Positions 34,624-45,939 of a DNA stretch of 64,000 nt are shown here, one piece after another. The stretch comes from Boswellia sacra. Taxonomy: Eukaryota > Streptophyta > Magnoliopsida > Sapindales > Burseraceae. Each line of letters starts with the position of its first letter. Position 1 is the first letter of the stretch. The stretch spans positions 1,417,543 to 1,481,542 of the forward strand of contig SNVD02001362.1 in NCBI GenBank assembly GCA_013180625.2. The letters run 5' to 3'. Both the position numbers and the translations under genes were made by a program. The notes under the pieces are model-generated. The model was given only the letters and a program-made list of their open reading frames with translations. It made no database searches and had not been told where the DNA came from.

Positions 34624-35708
34624 CCCAGGTCCGAGGGGTACAACACTATTCTAGTAGCAGTAGCAAATTTGGCCATTTTCTACTTCTTAAACACACTGTT
34701 ACTGCCCAATTAGTTGCTAACCTGTTCATTAGGGAGGTGGTGAGGCTTCATGGTATACCCTGTTCTATAATTACGGATAGGGACCGTGTATTTCTTAGTT
34801 TGTTTTGGAAAGAATTGTTCAAAATGCATAGAACAGCACTCAATAGAAGTACTGCTTATCACCCTCAATTCGATGGACAGTCCGAGGTGGTCAATAGGTG
34901 TTTGGAGACATATTTGAGATGCTTTGTGGGAGACAAACCGAAACAGTGGACAAAATGGCTTCCTTGGGCTGAATTTTGGTATAACACAACCTATCATGTT
35001 TCAGCCAACCCTTTCAAACTACTGTATGGGCGTGATCCACCCCCAATAGTCTGCTTCAATCATGGTTCTACTACTGTTAATTCTGTAGAACAGCTGCTGG
35101 AGGAACGGGATGCCATATTAGATGAACTAAAACACCAACTCCAGGTTGCTCAAGAAAGGATGAAGAAAACAGCAGATAGAAAGCGCAGAGATGTCCAATT
35201 TCAGGTAGGGGATTGGGTTTATTTGAAACTGCAACCCTATCGCCAAAAATCTTTGGCTCGACTAAGGAAGGAAAAGCTTAGCCCTCGTTTCTATGGACCT
35301 TTCTCAGTGGAATCTAAGATTGGACAGGTTGCCTATAAGCTCAAATTACCCTCACACTCATCCACACACCTTGTCTTTCATGTTTCTCAATTGAGAAAGG
35401 CAGTGGGATCTTTTCTTGTGTCTCCCCTTATTCCACCACAAATTACTAAGGACATGGAGTTGCTGGTAGAACCAGAAGCTGTCAAGGGCTTCCGCCAGTC
35501 CAGTGATAATCTTGGCACTAATTCTGAAGTACTCATTAAGTGGAAAGGTCTACCTGATTTTGAAGCAACTTGGGAGAATTTTGAACTGTTGAAGAATCAG
35601 TTTCCTGACTTTCACCTTGAGGACAAGGTGGATGTTTGGGTTGGGGGTAATGATAGGTTCATGGCTAGACCCCCAATTAAGTTCACTTATTCTAGGCGCA
35701 AGAAGTAA
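34624..35708 (+). pseudogene. Reina-like pol, 3' part (integrase core, chromodomain)
   Basis: Reading resumes right after the nested element. The conserved segment before KFGHFLLLKH is out of frame and shortened, so a small deletion lies near 34660. The integrase core then gives SIITDRDRVFLSLFWKEL (second catalytic Asp) and STAYHPQFDGQSEVVNRCLE (catalytic Glu). After the GPY/F-type module (KEKLSPRFYGPFSV) comes a chromodomain, VLIKWKGLPDFEATWENFE, with the aromatic residues expected for methyl-lysine binding. The stop at 35706-35708 lies 58 bp inside the 3' LTR, so the last codons (FMARPPIKFTYSRRKK) are LTR-encoded and the polypurine tract is within the coding region. Confidence 0.88.
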
Positions 35709-36115
35709 ATTTAGAATTAGGCTCCCGTTTGTTTTCTTTTCCTTTTGCTTCTTTTTGTTGTTAAGTTTGTTATGTTGGGAACAAGGTTTGGGGACTGAGA
35801 GTTAGTTAATTTGTTGTTGAGCTGGAAAGGCTGCTGAGTTGGAAAGGAGGGGAAATTAGTTAGAGACTATTAAGGGAAAGAGAAGAGAGAGAAGAGGACA
35901 GAGAGAAGAGTTCTGTTAGATTTGTGTTTTGGGGAGAGCTGGCAGACCTCTCGAAAGTCTGCTGCCCACTCTATTGTTTTTTTTCTCTATTTTTCTAGAA
36001 TATTGAAAGTTGATTTCTAGAAATTCTGTCTACTCAAGATGCAACCAATCTAATTACTCTTCTATTTTTCTGCTTTAGCTTGTTAACTGTGTTGTGTGTG
36101 AATTAGAACTTAACA
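35651..36115 (+). repeat. 3' LTR of the Reina-like element
   Basis: Direct repeat of 21499-21951. It starts TGATAGG where the 5' copy has TGTTAGG, has a 12-13 bp insertion near 35888 relative to the 5' copy, and ends TTAACA before the AATTA duplication. The purine-rich 'gggttgggggtaa' just before it is the probable polypurine tract. Confidence 0.88.
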
Positions 36116-37592
36116 AATTACAACAAAACTAATTATAATTCAAAGCTAATATATCTATTTTTAAATACCATGAAGAAATTTCCAAGAAAATGCCTCCATA
36201 AACACCAGTTCTTAAAAATATATAACTGATTCTGATGGATAGTAGAATTTCTCTGTTCTAGCAAACAAATTTGAAAAATCACCAAAATTTCATTTCTAAA
36301 CCAATTTGAGTGAATCCAATGGCATTAGAAAGCTTAACATGTCTAATTTCATCATAAAATGAGAAATTTCTATAAACCTTTGCCAATTGATATAGTTTGA
36401 TAAAAATATTCAGCTAAACTGGATCAATATAGGAAAAATTAGCATGCGACAGATTTCTTAAAAAATTCATCAAAGTTTCATTCCAAATCCAAATTAAGTA
36501 AAACTTATGGTGAATTAAAGGTTAACATGTCTACTTTTTTAAAAAATAATGAGATTTCTCAAAAATTGCTCCACACATACAGATCTTTAAAAATATATAG
36601 GTTTGTCGGATGAACAGTGCAATTTCCCATTTTTAACTCTCAATTTCAAAAATTCATAAAAAATTCATTTTAAATCCAAATCCAATAAAACCAATGGCAA
36701 TTTAAAGCTTCATGTGTCCATTTTCCTATACAAAAGAGAAATTTTTAGAAATACACCCTAATCAACACCAGATCACTCATATACAAAGTTGGTTTCCCAG
36801 ATTTCATTGCTCACGACATATTCACTTCATCATTTTCTAACCAATAAAATATGTATATATATTGTATATCATTTCAACATCATGAAGATTCAGTCAATAT
36901 CCGTCATTGATCACATCAAAAATCGTAGAAAAATGGAATTCCAAGATTAAGAAAAATGTAAAGTCAAAAATTCTCTACCTATTTCAAGGGAGATTCCCTC
37001 CCCATTCTTTCCTTCTTTTCTTTCTTCTTTTCCTCTTCTCTTCTTTCTCCCTTCCTTTCTTTCTTTCTTAAGTCTCCCGTAGCCTTCCCCCTCTTTTCCA
37101 AAAATGAGATAAATTTTTCTCTCCCAAAACCCTAAGCGCTTTTACATATGTGTGCCAACTATTAATTTCACCTATAGACCCCCTGCAACTATCATATAAG
37201 ACCCTAACATACTATCTATTTGCATAAACACCCCTTATATATATAGCCTAAAAGTATAATGAATTTAGGCCCATCAAAATCCAAATCCAAGCCCACTCAA
37301 CATAACTCATCCTAACAAAAGCCCAAGACAAATAATTATAATTTGTACCCGAGTTAATAAAATTTCAACCCAACCCATTAATATAACACAAGTCCAATAA
37401 AATAAAACTTAAGCCTAAAAGAATAAATCTTGGACCAAGTTTCCTACTCCTATAAAATTTAAGCCCACTTGCTAACTATTAATGTACACATAGATATATA
37501 TTTACACAAATGCCATTAGACACATTTACATAACATTACATGTATATAATACATTTTGTAAAATAAATATTTCAATTTTTTGGGACATTACA
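36116..37592 (-). repeat. Outer-element LTR, minus orientation, part 2
   Basis: This is the continuation of 19612-21498 after the Reina-like insertion. On the minus strand it begins TGTAATGTCCCA (37592 leftwards), directly after a polypurine tract, so this end is a genuine LTR start. It is non-coding and AT-rich, with a pyrimidine tract (36990-37080). Confidence 0.7.
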
Positions 37593-38061
37593 ACCCACCC
37601 TCCTTAAAAAAAAAAAAAAAAATTCATCCTTGAAATTTCAAAATCTAAATATAAGTTAGCAATATCTCTCACATCCAAACTTTTAGGATTCCTTCTATGA
37701 ATCTAAAATTATAATACTCAAAATATGGTCATGTAAGGTTTTACATGTTAAGTACCATGGTCTAATATATTATCCAAAATATACACAAACAATTATCCAA
37801 GTCTAAGCCATAGTATCTCAAGGTCACTAAAAGAGTCTCTTATAGCTTAGGCTAAAACCCATAATATATCCCAATAGGGCATCCCACAAACAATCATCAT
37901 CCATACATCAATGCATCATGCATCCTTATTAACCAATATCATATGCCACAATTATCGATTACTACTCATTCACCAATTTGTCATGCATGTTCATCTGCTT
38001 ACATCATGTGTCACACATATCAATCACCAACCATACACTAATATATTAATTGACCATTTAT
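37593..38061 (-). other. 3' end of the outer element's interior with polypurine tract
   Basis: On the minus strand, 'aatttcaaggatgaa' is followed by a long T-run and then GGAGGGTGGGT (37593-37603), the standard gypsy 3' interior and polypurine tract before an LTR. I find no protein motif in the remaining 400 bp. Confidence 0.6.
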
Positions 38062-38194
38062 AATCTATATGTATTAGACAACGATATTGGATATATGTGA
38101 GATATTTAAAAAATAAAGTAAAAAAAATTACTCTATTTTTCTAAACATTTAGTCATGCCTAAAGTTTTCATAAAAGAGATTTTGAGTCGTGAGA
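38062..38194 (+). repeat. Outer-element LTR 3' terminus, plus orientation
   Basis: Matches 17765-17897 directly ('gatatttaaaaaataaa', 'tttagtcatgcctaaa', 'ataaaagagattttg.gtcgtga'). It is exactly the LTR end missing from the minus-oriented LTR at 19612, which suggests an inversion between about 19612 and 38061. Confidence 0.65.
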
Positions 38195-40127
38195 GGATTA
38201 CTATATATGTATTGGATTACTTGAGGCCCAATTTTGGGTGGCCATAACAGCTGGCTATTAGTTGGCATTGAGCTTTCTGAGGAGAGCTCATAACAGCAAA
38301 GCTTAATGAGCTTATACTATGAATGTCTTGATTTTCTACTTGAAATTATGATGCATGTCAACTATACAATATAAAACTAGAAACATATCGAAATGTTTTA
38401 CATTGGCTTTGTAAGTAAGCAAGACCTAACCATAACGGAAGAGAATACGTCTTTCTTATTTTCTAAATCAAAATCTAGATAAGTACATTATACAATAGTT
38501 CATAAGAGAATTAACTGCATTGTAGATCCCTCTCAAATCTATATTATAAAAACTATAATATCAAAAAGTTGTTCGTCCTCCCTAAACCTTGAACTAAACA
38601 ACCAATACTATATTTAGTAGAATGCTTTCTTAGTGTTGTACACATTTAGGATGGGAAGGATGGCTTTTGCTGCCGTTTAGGTCAACAACGATGAATCCAT
38701 GTTGGTGCATCAAGTGAGTTCCCATCAAGTAATATCTAACGTTGTCTAGGAAGCAGTGATGGATATCCTTGATAACAATTATGAGCCTGCTGTTGCATTG
38801 CCTCATTCAGTAACACCTACTATGAGAATTGATGATAATATGTGCCATGCAAGACAACGAATGCTAATTTTATTTATAAATAACTGCATATATACATCTT
38901 TTTATTCAAATTGTTGATGGATGATTATTATACCATCTATATATTTTGTTTATTTAGTTATATTAAATGGAATAGTTATGTAGAGATTTCTGATAATTAA
39001 CTAACTCAATAGGTTACCTAAAGAGTGGTGTGACCAACCTTTTTATATACTCCTCGGGCTGTAGCCCATGTTAGATTTTGCTAATAACAAAAATACCCCT
39101 AAATAAATAATTAGTAAAATAGATATATTTTTTACCTTAATCCACTCAATTTTATTTATACCTAACCCCTCTCCAATGGATTGTAAGTGCTCTATCTAAA
39201 TTACAACTACCTTTTAACTTTTGTTTTATTCTTTATCTTTCTTATGCAATCTCTTAATTTAAATAAAATAACCTCAGTGTTCAAAAGTAACATATTTAGG
39301 TTAAATGACAAAAGTTTAATATTATCCAAGGTAACTATTTTATTTTCAAATAATTAATTTTATATTAGGGTTCTCTTATTATTTTTTTACCAATTTTTAA
39401 GGAATAAAAATTTTGGCTTTTATATAAATACATATATGTGAATACTTTATCTCACCACTAATTTTAAATGCCTCATAAATTATATTGTTTTATTTATTTG
39501 TATAAAATCTAATATTTTGATTTTAAACGTTATGCTATTTGTCATTTTTTATGATGGTTATGTGGAATTTTTAAACTTATTTAACAGTCACCTAACTAGT
39601 TCCCACATCTCAACCTATAATAAAATAAAAATTTTACAGAATTGTAGACATTTAAATAAATCAAACTCATAAAATATATAATATTTTAAAGTTTTCCAAC
39701 TTTCATAATGATTAAACGTTGAAAGTTAATTTTTTAAATATTAATTGTATTGCATAATGTAAAATAAAATCACAAGTTAAATATGCATATATATATATAG
39801 ACACACACACACACACACACACATATTTCATTTACATGTAAATATTAAAAAACAAGCCTACTATTCAAATTTCGAACTCAAATATTTGGATTTTAATTTT
39901 AATTTATAACTATTTAGATAACAAACAAATGTCCTGAAGTCTAATTTAGATTTTTCATTGAAATTTTTACTCAGAATTGGAAGAGAATGCTCTTAACCCC
40001 ACACCCAAACCTAAAACCAGAACCAAAACCAAAACTCGAGCCCAAAGCTGAACCCAAACCCAAACACAGATACAAATTGTGTTACGAGGAGCTGTTTTAT
40101 GAAAAAGATGTTCCAATCGTTGGATAA
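38195..40127. other. AT-rich intergenic DNA with a microsatellite
   Basis: No gene is identified. The stretch near 38655-38880 has exon-like composition but no recognisable domain, and its frames contain stops. A compound (AT)n(AC)n microsatellite lies at about 39788-39824. Imperfect ACCCAAA-type repeats lie near 39998-40072 and may extend the N-terminus of the DUF247 pseudogene that resumes at 43594. Confidence 0.5.
39788..39824. repeat. (AT)n(AC)n microsatellite
   Basis: An AT run is followed by about twelve AC units. Confidence 0.9.
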
Positions 40128-43100
40128 CAGAGGTAGACCGACATTGGGACATAGAGGGGCTCGAGCCCCTCTTGAAAAATTAAACTTATTTTATACGCTC
40201 TCAAGTTTCACTGCTTTCAATATACCCTTTTATTAAAACAAAATACCTAATTTGACTTTACAATACTTTTTTCATTTTCTTTTTCCTGCAACTGCCTGAC
40301 CATTGACCCCTACCACCTACCTTGTCCCCTACTATTATTGTACCCTACGAATTGGTATAAAAGACGAGCATAAATATTTTCAAAAGCCAAGTGAATTTAT
40401 ATTTTATTATATTTAATATTCTATTATTTTATTTTATACATAAAATTAAAGTCAAATTTTTAGTGTTTTTCTCATGTAGTTTTGCACATTCATTTGTTCT
40501 CAATATCTTGTTTTTATTTTGTAAGCAATCATATACCCCTTTTATAACTAGTGTAATAGAACACAGTTACATAAGACATATAACTAATTATCATTCCTTT
40601 CAAGTAAGTTATATCGTTATTGTAATTAATTCTTATTATCGTATTCTATAAATAAAATTTATGTAAACTTTTTTAATATTTATTTATTTATTTATTTTGA
40701 TACAAAGTATTTCTTTTTCTTTACATCTTTTGTTACAATTGAAAATTAATCAAATGATTGTTACAAAAAGAGTACAAATTGAAAAAAAAAAAATCCTTTG
40801 AGTAGTAATGACTTTCTTTTCTAATTTATATTATATAGTATATCTGTATTACATATCTCTTTGTTCTTGATTTACTTGTATTGATTAGAGTAAAAAAATT
40901 AAATAACATTAAAAATAATATGTTTTAGAGACTTTTTGTTATAATGTGTTTATAGTCTTTTGATTAGTAGAATAATACATATCGTTTTTTAATTAGTTAT
41001 GGAGAGATATTTCAAAAGAAAATTGACTTTTGACTTGGCATCAACTCCAAACAAAAGTGCTAAAAGCTTGAAACAAATTTGTGATGATGTTAATTTGCAA
41101 GATTTGCCTACAGATCTTGGACTTAGAACTCAAATTTTGGAATATAATCCGAATGTCCGAGATCAAGTTCGAAGAGCTTATCTTCAAAAGGATCCTTGTC
41201 AACCTCATGACCACAATTTTCCCTTTAAAAAAATAAGGAGAGAAGTCAAGAAGATTTAATCCAACTTGGTTTAATGAATACCCCAATTGGTAAGAGTATA
41301 ATATAGCAAAAGATGCCTTATTTTGCTTATGTTGCTATCTCTTTAAACCAGATATTGGAGAGCAAGCAGGTGGTGAATCTTTTGTAAGCATGGGGTTTTC
41401 GAATTCGAAGAAAAAAAAGAAGCTTCAATGTCTCATTTTGAAGGTCTTAATAGTGCTCATAATCAAGCTTGGGGTATGTGTGAATCACTGTTGAAGCAAG
41501 AGTAACATATAGAGACAAATTTAGTGAGACAATCTAACCAAGCTCGAATTTGACTATCGAACTTGTTTCGGTGCTTCAATTGATTGTATCAGGTTTCTTT
41601 TAAGACAAGGGCTTCCATTTCATCGACATGATGAATCTGAAGATTCTAACAGTCGAGGAAATTTTCTTGAAATCTTACATTTGTTTGATCATAATGACAA
41701 AATAAGAAAAGTTGCCTCACAAAATGCTCCTGAAAATTTGAAATTGATAGCACAAATATTTAGAAAGGCATAGTAAGTGCTATTTCAATTGAAATTACTA
41801 ATGCAATTATCAAAGATATTGGTGATGCACTATTTTCAATTACTGTTGATGAGTCTCGTGATGTGTCTTCAAAAGAATAGATGGCCATTATATTACACTA
41901 TGTGGATGAAAATGGCAATGTAATTGAGTAGTTTATAGGCATTGAGCATGTTTTTGACACTACAGTGCTGTCACTGACAGAAGCTATTGATCTTTTTTTT
42001 TTCCTAAGCACGAATTGATTACCTCTCGATTACGAGGGCAAGGTTACGATGGTGCAAGTAACATGAATTTAATTATTTGAAAGCACTTATTTTGAAAGAT
42101 AATGAATCTGCTTTTTATGTGCATTGTTATCCTCATCAACTTCAGTTAGCTCTTGTGGTGTGGTAAAATATCATACATAAATTACTGTTCTTTTTTTTTT
42201 TTGGGTTGCTAATGTGTTTAATGTTGTTAGAGCATCAACTAAATGTCGTAATATTCTCCAAGGAAAACATGAAATGGTTATTTTTGAAGCACTCACTAAT
42301 GAAGAGCTTTCAAAAGGGCGAGGCTTAAATCAAGGAATCAATCTTAAAAGGCTAGGTGATACATGTTGGAGTTCTTATTACAATTCTTTAATAAGTTTGA
42401 TTTCTATGTTTTCATCTGTAATAGATATAATAGAGATGATAGCAGAGGATGGATCTAATGCTGATCATAAATATGAGGCAAGCTTTTATTGAATTTTATC
42501 AAATTCTTTGATATTACTTTTTCTCTACATTTGATTAAAACGATATTAGGAATGACAAATGATTTATCACAAGCTTTACAAAGAAAGGATCAAGATATTG
42601 TCAAAGCCATAGAGTTAGTTAGAGTTTGTAAGGAAAAGCTACAAAAAATGAGGGAAAATGGTTGGGATCTGTTATTGAATCAAGTTTCTTCTTTTTGTGC
42701 TAAACACAATATTGAAGTTCCCAACATGGATGAATTTTTTTTTTTTTTTGCCTAAAGAGAAATCAAGATGTAAAGCTTAAGTGATCACACAAATGCACCA
42801 TTATCATGTTGAGATATTTTTTTTCTGTTATAGATATGAAACTGTAGGAACTAAATAATCGTTTTATTGAAACAAATACTTAGTTGCTTCTTTGTGTAGC
42901 ATGTCTAAATCCAAGCGATCTATTTTCTGCTTTTGATAAATAGAAGCTTATACGACTTGCTAAATTTTATCCTAAAGATTTTTTAGCAGTTTAACTCAAA
43001 ATACTTGAAGATCAACTTGAAAACTTTATTGTGGATATGCATTCTAATAGTGAGTTTTTAGAGTTGAAAAACATTTATAGTCTTGTCCAAAAAAAGGTCA

Positions 43101-43585
43101 AAACAATGAAAGACAAAATTTACCCATTGGTATATTTTCTTTTGACATTGGTACTAATTCTAACAGTTGCAACTACCACAACTAAGAGGACATTCTCTAC
43201 TATGAATATTGTGAAGACTGAGTCACGCAATCGAATCGGAGATTAATGGATGAATGATAGCTTGCTTGTATACGTTGGGAAAGATATTTTTGATAGCATT
43301 GAAAATAAGTTAATCATGCAATGTTTTCAAAATATGAAAACTTGTAAGGGACAGTTAAGACTCTGTATTTGCTGAATTGTTGAACTATCAAATTTTAATA
43401 TTTTACATTTTATTTTATTGTGTTAGATTTATTTTAAGGAGTAAAGTTTATTATATCCCCTATCTATGTGTATTTTTGTTTCAATTTTCAATAAATTTTC
43501 TCTATTTCATTATTTATCAATGAAATTATAAAAATTTAAAAATAATAAGGTGCCCCTCTCTGATAAAATCCTAGGCTCGCCATTG
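40128..43585 (+). mobile_element. hAT DNA transposon, decayed
   Basis: An exact 8-bp target duplication, TTGGATAA, lies at 40120-40127 and 43586-43593. The ends are imperfect inverted repeats: CAGAGGTAGACC on the left, and CAATGGCGAGCC as the reverse complement of the right. Subterminal 'gaggggctcgagcccctc' on the left and 'gtgcccctctc' on the right fit the same family. The 3,458-bp element contains a broken transposase gene. Insertion lies inside a DUF247 coding region. Confidence 0.85.
40999..43375 (+). pseudogene. hAT transposase relic (ZMYM/TTF-type, DUF4371-like)
   Basis: The start MERYFKRKL at 40999 and the following segments match the plant 'zinc finger MYM-type protein 1-like' hAT transposases. 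There is a TTF-type zinc-finger region near 41255-41400 (FNEYPNW, AKDALFCLCCYLFK), then a catalytic region across several frames: SIDCIRFLLRQGLPF, NAPENLKL, FSITVDESRDVSSKE, LRGQGYDGASNM, RLGDTCWSSYYNSL. The C-terminal dimerisation region (YPLVYFLLTLVLILTVAT...RTFSTMNIVK) ends near 43375. Stops and frameshifts near 41259, 41505, 41880, 42492 and later leave no functional enzyme. Confidence 0.82.
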
Positions 43586-43593
43586 TTGGATAA

Positions 43594-44891
43594 TGCTCTA
43601 GATGTTGAAAAATGCCAACCAAAAATATAAAATGTTCCATTCATTATGCATGAAGGAAAGAATTCTAAATACTTCGAATCAAGGACGGTTTCAATTGGTC
43701 CTTTCCACCATAGAAGCCAACCACGGTGTAAGGTGACAGAGACTATGAAACCCAAATTAGCTACCATATTCATCAAAAAACATGGTTTGAAAAAATATGA
43801 TATATATTCTAAGATTAGGAGAGTTATCACGGAGTTGAGGAAGTGCTACAAGGAGGTGATCAACTTTAATGATAATGTCCTCGCCTGGATTTTTGTTTGG
43901 ATGGGTGTGCGATACTTCAATATATACATCGTGCTATACAAGAAGAAGATCATACTGAAAAGTTCATAGCATTAAATATAAAAGTCAGCTGCTTAAAATT
44001 TTTGAAATAGGATTTGTTCTTACTAGAGAACCAACTTCCATATCAAGTCCTCAAGTTATTGATGAGTTGTTTAAGCAACGAGAATGACATGATCACGATG
44101 AGGGAATCAATCAAAAATTTCACCTTTGACAACATCAAGGCACCGAGGGAAAAAGTAATAGCATCTAAAAACAAGAAAGGGAATATGTACCCGTTCATCT
44201 TCTTGATCATTTACAGAGAAGACTTATCCAACCTGCAGTCAAGGAAGATCAAATGCCATACTCTAACATTCAAAAACTAATTAAGAATATAGTCGAATTC
44301 ATGGAAGATACATTTGACAAAATTTTAGAATTTGATGGAATACGTGGGTGAGAATTAATTATTTTCACAATCAGGTTTACACTTTTTTCGTGGTATTGAG
44401 GAATTTCAACAACCAGGGATTAGATTAAGGCCTAGTAGCACAAGGCATTTAATTGACATTATTTTCAATCCTGGAACTTTAAAGCTTCCTCCAATCATGT
44501 TGGATTATTCAACAGCATCCAAGTTTATGAAATGTGTCAAGATTTTATCAATGGATTTGGGGTCTCCTCTTATATAGTCTTTCTTAATATATTAACTGAT
44601 CGAGCTCAAAATGTTAAAAAGTTACAAGACAACAAAATACTTCATAATACCTTCACAGCGATGAACAGGTAACTCTTCAATGAGATAAGCGCCAACTTAG
44701 TGTCAAATCCTATGGTATATTCATCTGTCAAAAAGGACATTCAAAAACATTGTGGAAACAAATGGATGACTTGGATGGCTTAATTCAATCATCGATATTT
44801 TTAAAGCCGTTAGAGTGTAATTGCCCTCCTTGTTGCGATAATAGTACTTTCTTTGACTTTTATTCAGACTCTTTACGCAATTTGGGATGAG
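43594..44891 (+). pseudogene. DUF247 protein pseudogene
   Basis: Reading across frames gives the DUF247 order. N-terminal RTVSIGPFHHRSQPRC lies near 43685. The family box FLLENQLPYQVLKLL lies near 44016. A C-terminal module near 44385-44890 has FRGIEEFQQPGIRL, KLPPIMLDYSTASKF, ISANLVSNP and a final membrane helix LTFIQTLYAIW. The first coding bases lie left of the hAT insertion (about 40098-40127) and continue in frame at 43594. DUF247 proteins are plant membrane-anchored proteins of mostly unknown role. A TAA near 43628, frameshifts near 43970, 44340 and 44570, and the hAT insertion show it is dead. Confidence 0.82.
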
Positions 44892-45109
44892 GTAAGTGCA
44901 TATCACATATAACATCCTCTCATAAATTAACTTGGAAACCTCAATGTTGCACCTGATTATTTGTTTTTTCCTTTTTCTTCTTTCTGCTATGGTATGCATT
45001 TGGCTATGATAACAAGTTATTGGTGGTACTTCTTGATCTTCATATTTATTGTTTAAATTATTTTTTATTTTGGATATTGAATGATTTTTTTATTGTGATT
45101 ATAATGTGT

Positions 45110-45752
45110 TGTGAAGAAGAGAGGCGCACACACTCACAAGTAGCTTATTGTGGAATTAATCTAGGAGATTAAACACACACCCTAGCAAAAATAAAGTAAA
45201 ATAAAAACATAAGGACACAAGGATTTATACTGGTTCAGACTAGAATATGTGATCCTATGGCCAGTTGTTGGTAATGATCAATCCACTATGGTAAAAACAA
45301 AGACATACGAGAGTGTTTACAAGGACAACTAGAAGAAATTTAGCGTCTCATACTCTGAGAAGGCCTCCGATCTCTCTAAACCCTAACCCTCTTTATTTTC
45401 TCTCTTTTTAGCTCTCTTAGAACTCTCTTATACTAAAAAAAATGTCCGCTTTTATAGTCCAAAACTTATAGGCTGTTTACTTGTATAACAAGAAATCCTA
45501 TTTTGACTAGAAAACAGTACCGCGCTTCTGCGTAATATTACCCGCGCAGGTGTGCGAACTCTCTGCCCGAAAAATTTGCAAACCTAGAATCTGCGCCATT
45601 GTGCTAAATGATCGGTGCCACTGTGCCAACTCTTTGTTTTCACATGTCTGATACTGCATTTGATACGAATTTTGGCACGTCGGTGTAGCTCTAGCTGTGC
45701 TTCTGCACCATTTTTTTGCCTGTACTACACAAGTTAAGCCACAAACTTCATA
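45110..45752 (-). repeat. 3' LTR of the Tork-like element
   Basis: Direct repeat of 49889-50575. The minus strand has a TATA-like CTATAAAAG box at about 45449-45458. Confidence 0.82.
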
Positions 45753-45939
45753 AATCTCCACTTTGTATCAAGCTTGTGTTTTCATATTGTAAACCACCAT
45801 AGTAGACTCAAGCTACGTCCAACTTCAAGCTAGAACGGTCTATCTGTCACTTGTATCAAGTCTAAACAAGTGTTAAACTTGACACTCATAACGGGTTTAG
45901 TGATCATATCTGCCAGATTTCTTTTAGTATGAATTTTAA

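Larger units (their letters stand above)
21499..36115 (+). mobile_element. Reina-like Ty3/gypsy chromovirus, split by a nested element
   Basis: LTRs of 453 and 465 bp start TGTTAGG/TGATAGG and end TTAACA. Exact AATTA duplications lie at 21494-21498 and 36116-36120. Without the nested insert (25427-34618 and its 5-bp duplication) the element is about 5.42 kb, typical of Reina elements. The interior encodes gag, protease, RT, RNase H, integrase and a chromodomain. Stops, a frameshift and the nested insertion inactivate it. Confidence 0.9.

Noticed and set aside
34593..34650. ATG at 34593 as the true start of the Reina-like integrase frame
   Set aside because: It lies inside the Tekay-like LTR; the frame is accidental read-through from LTR into the interrupted gene.
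38655..38880. Possible host exon
   Set aside because: The composition is coding-like but stops interrupt it and no family is recognised.
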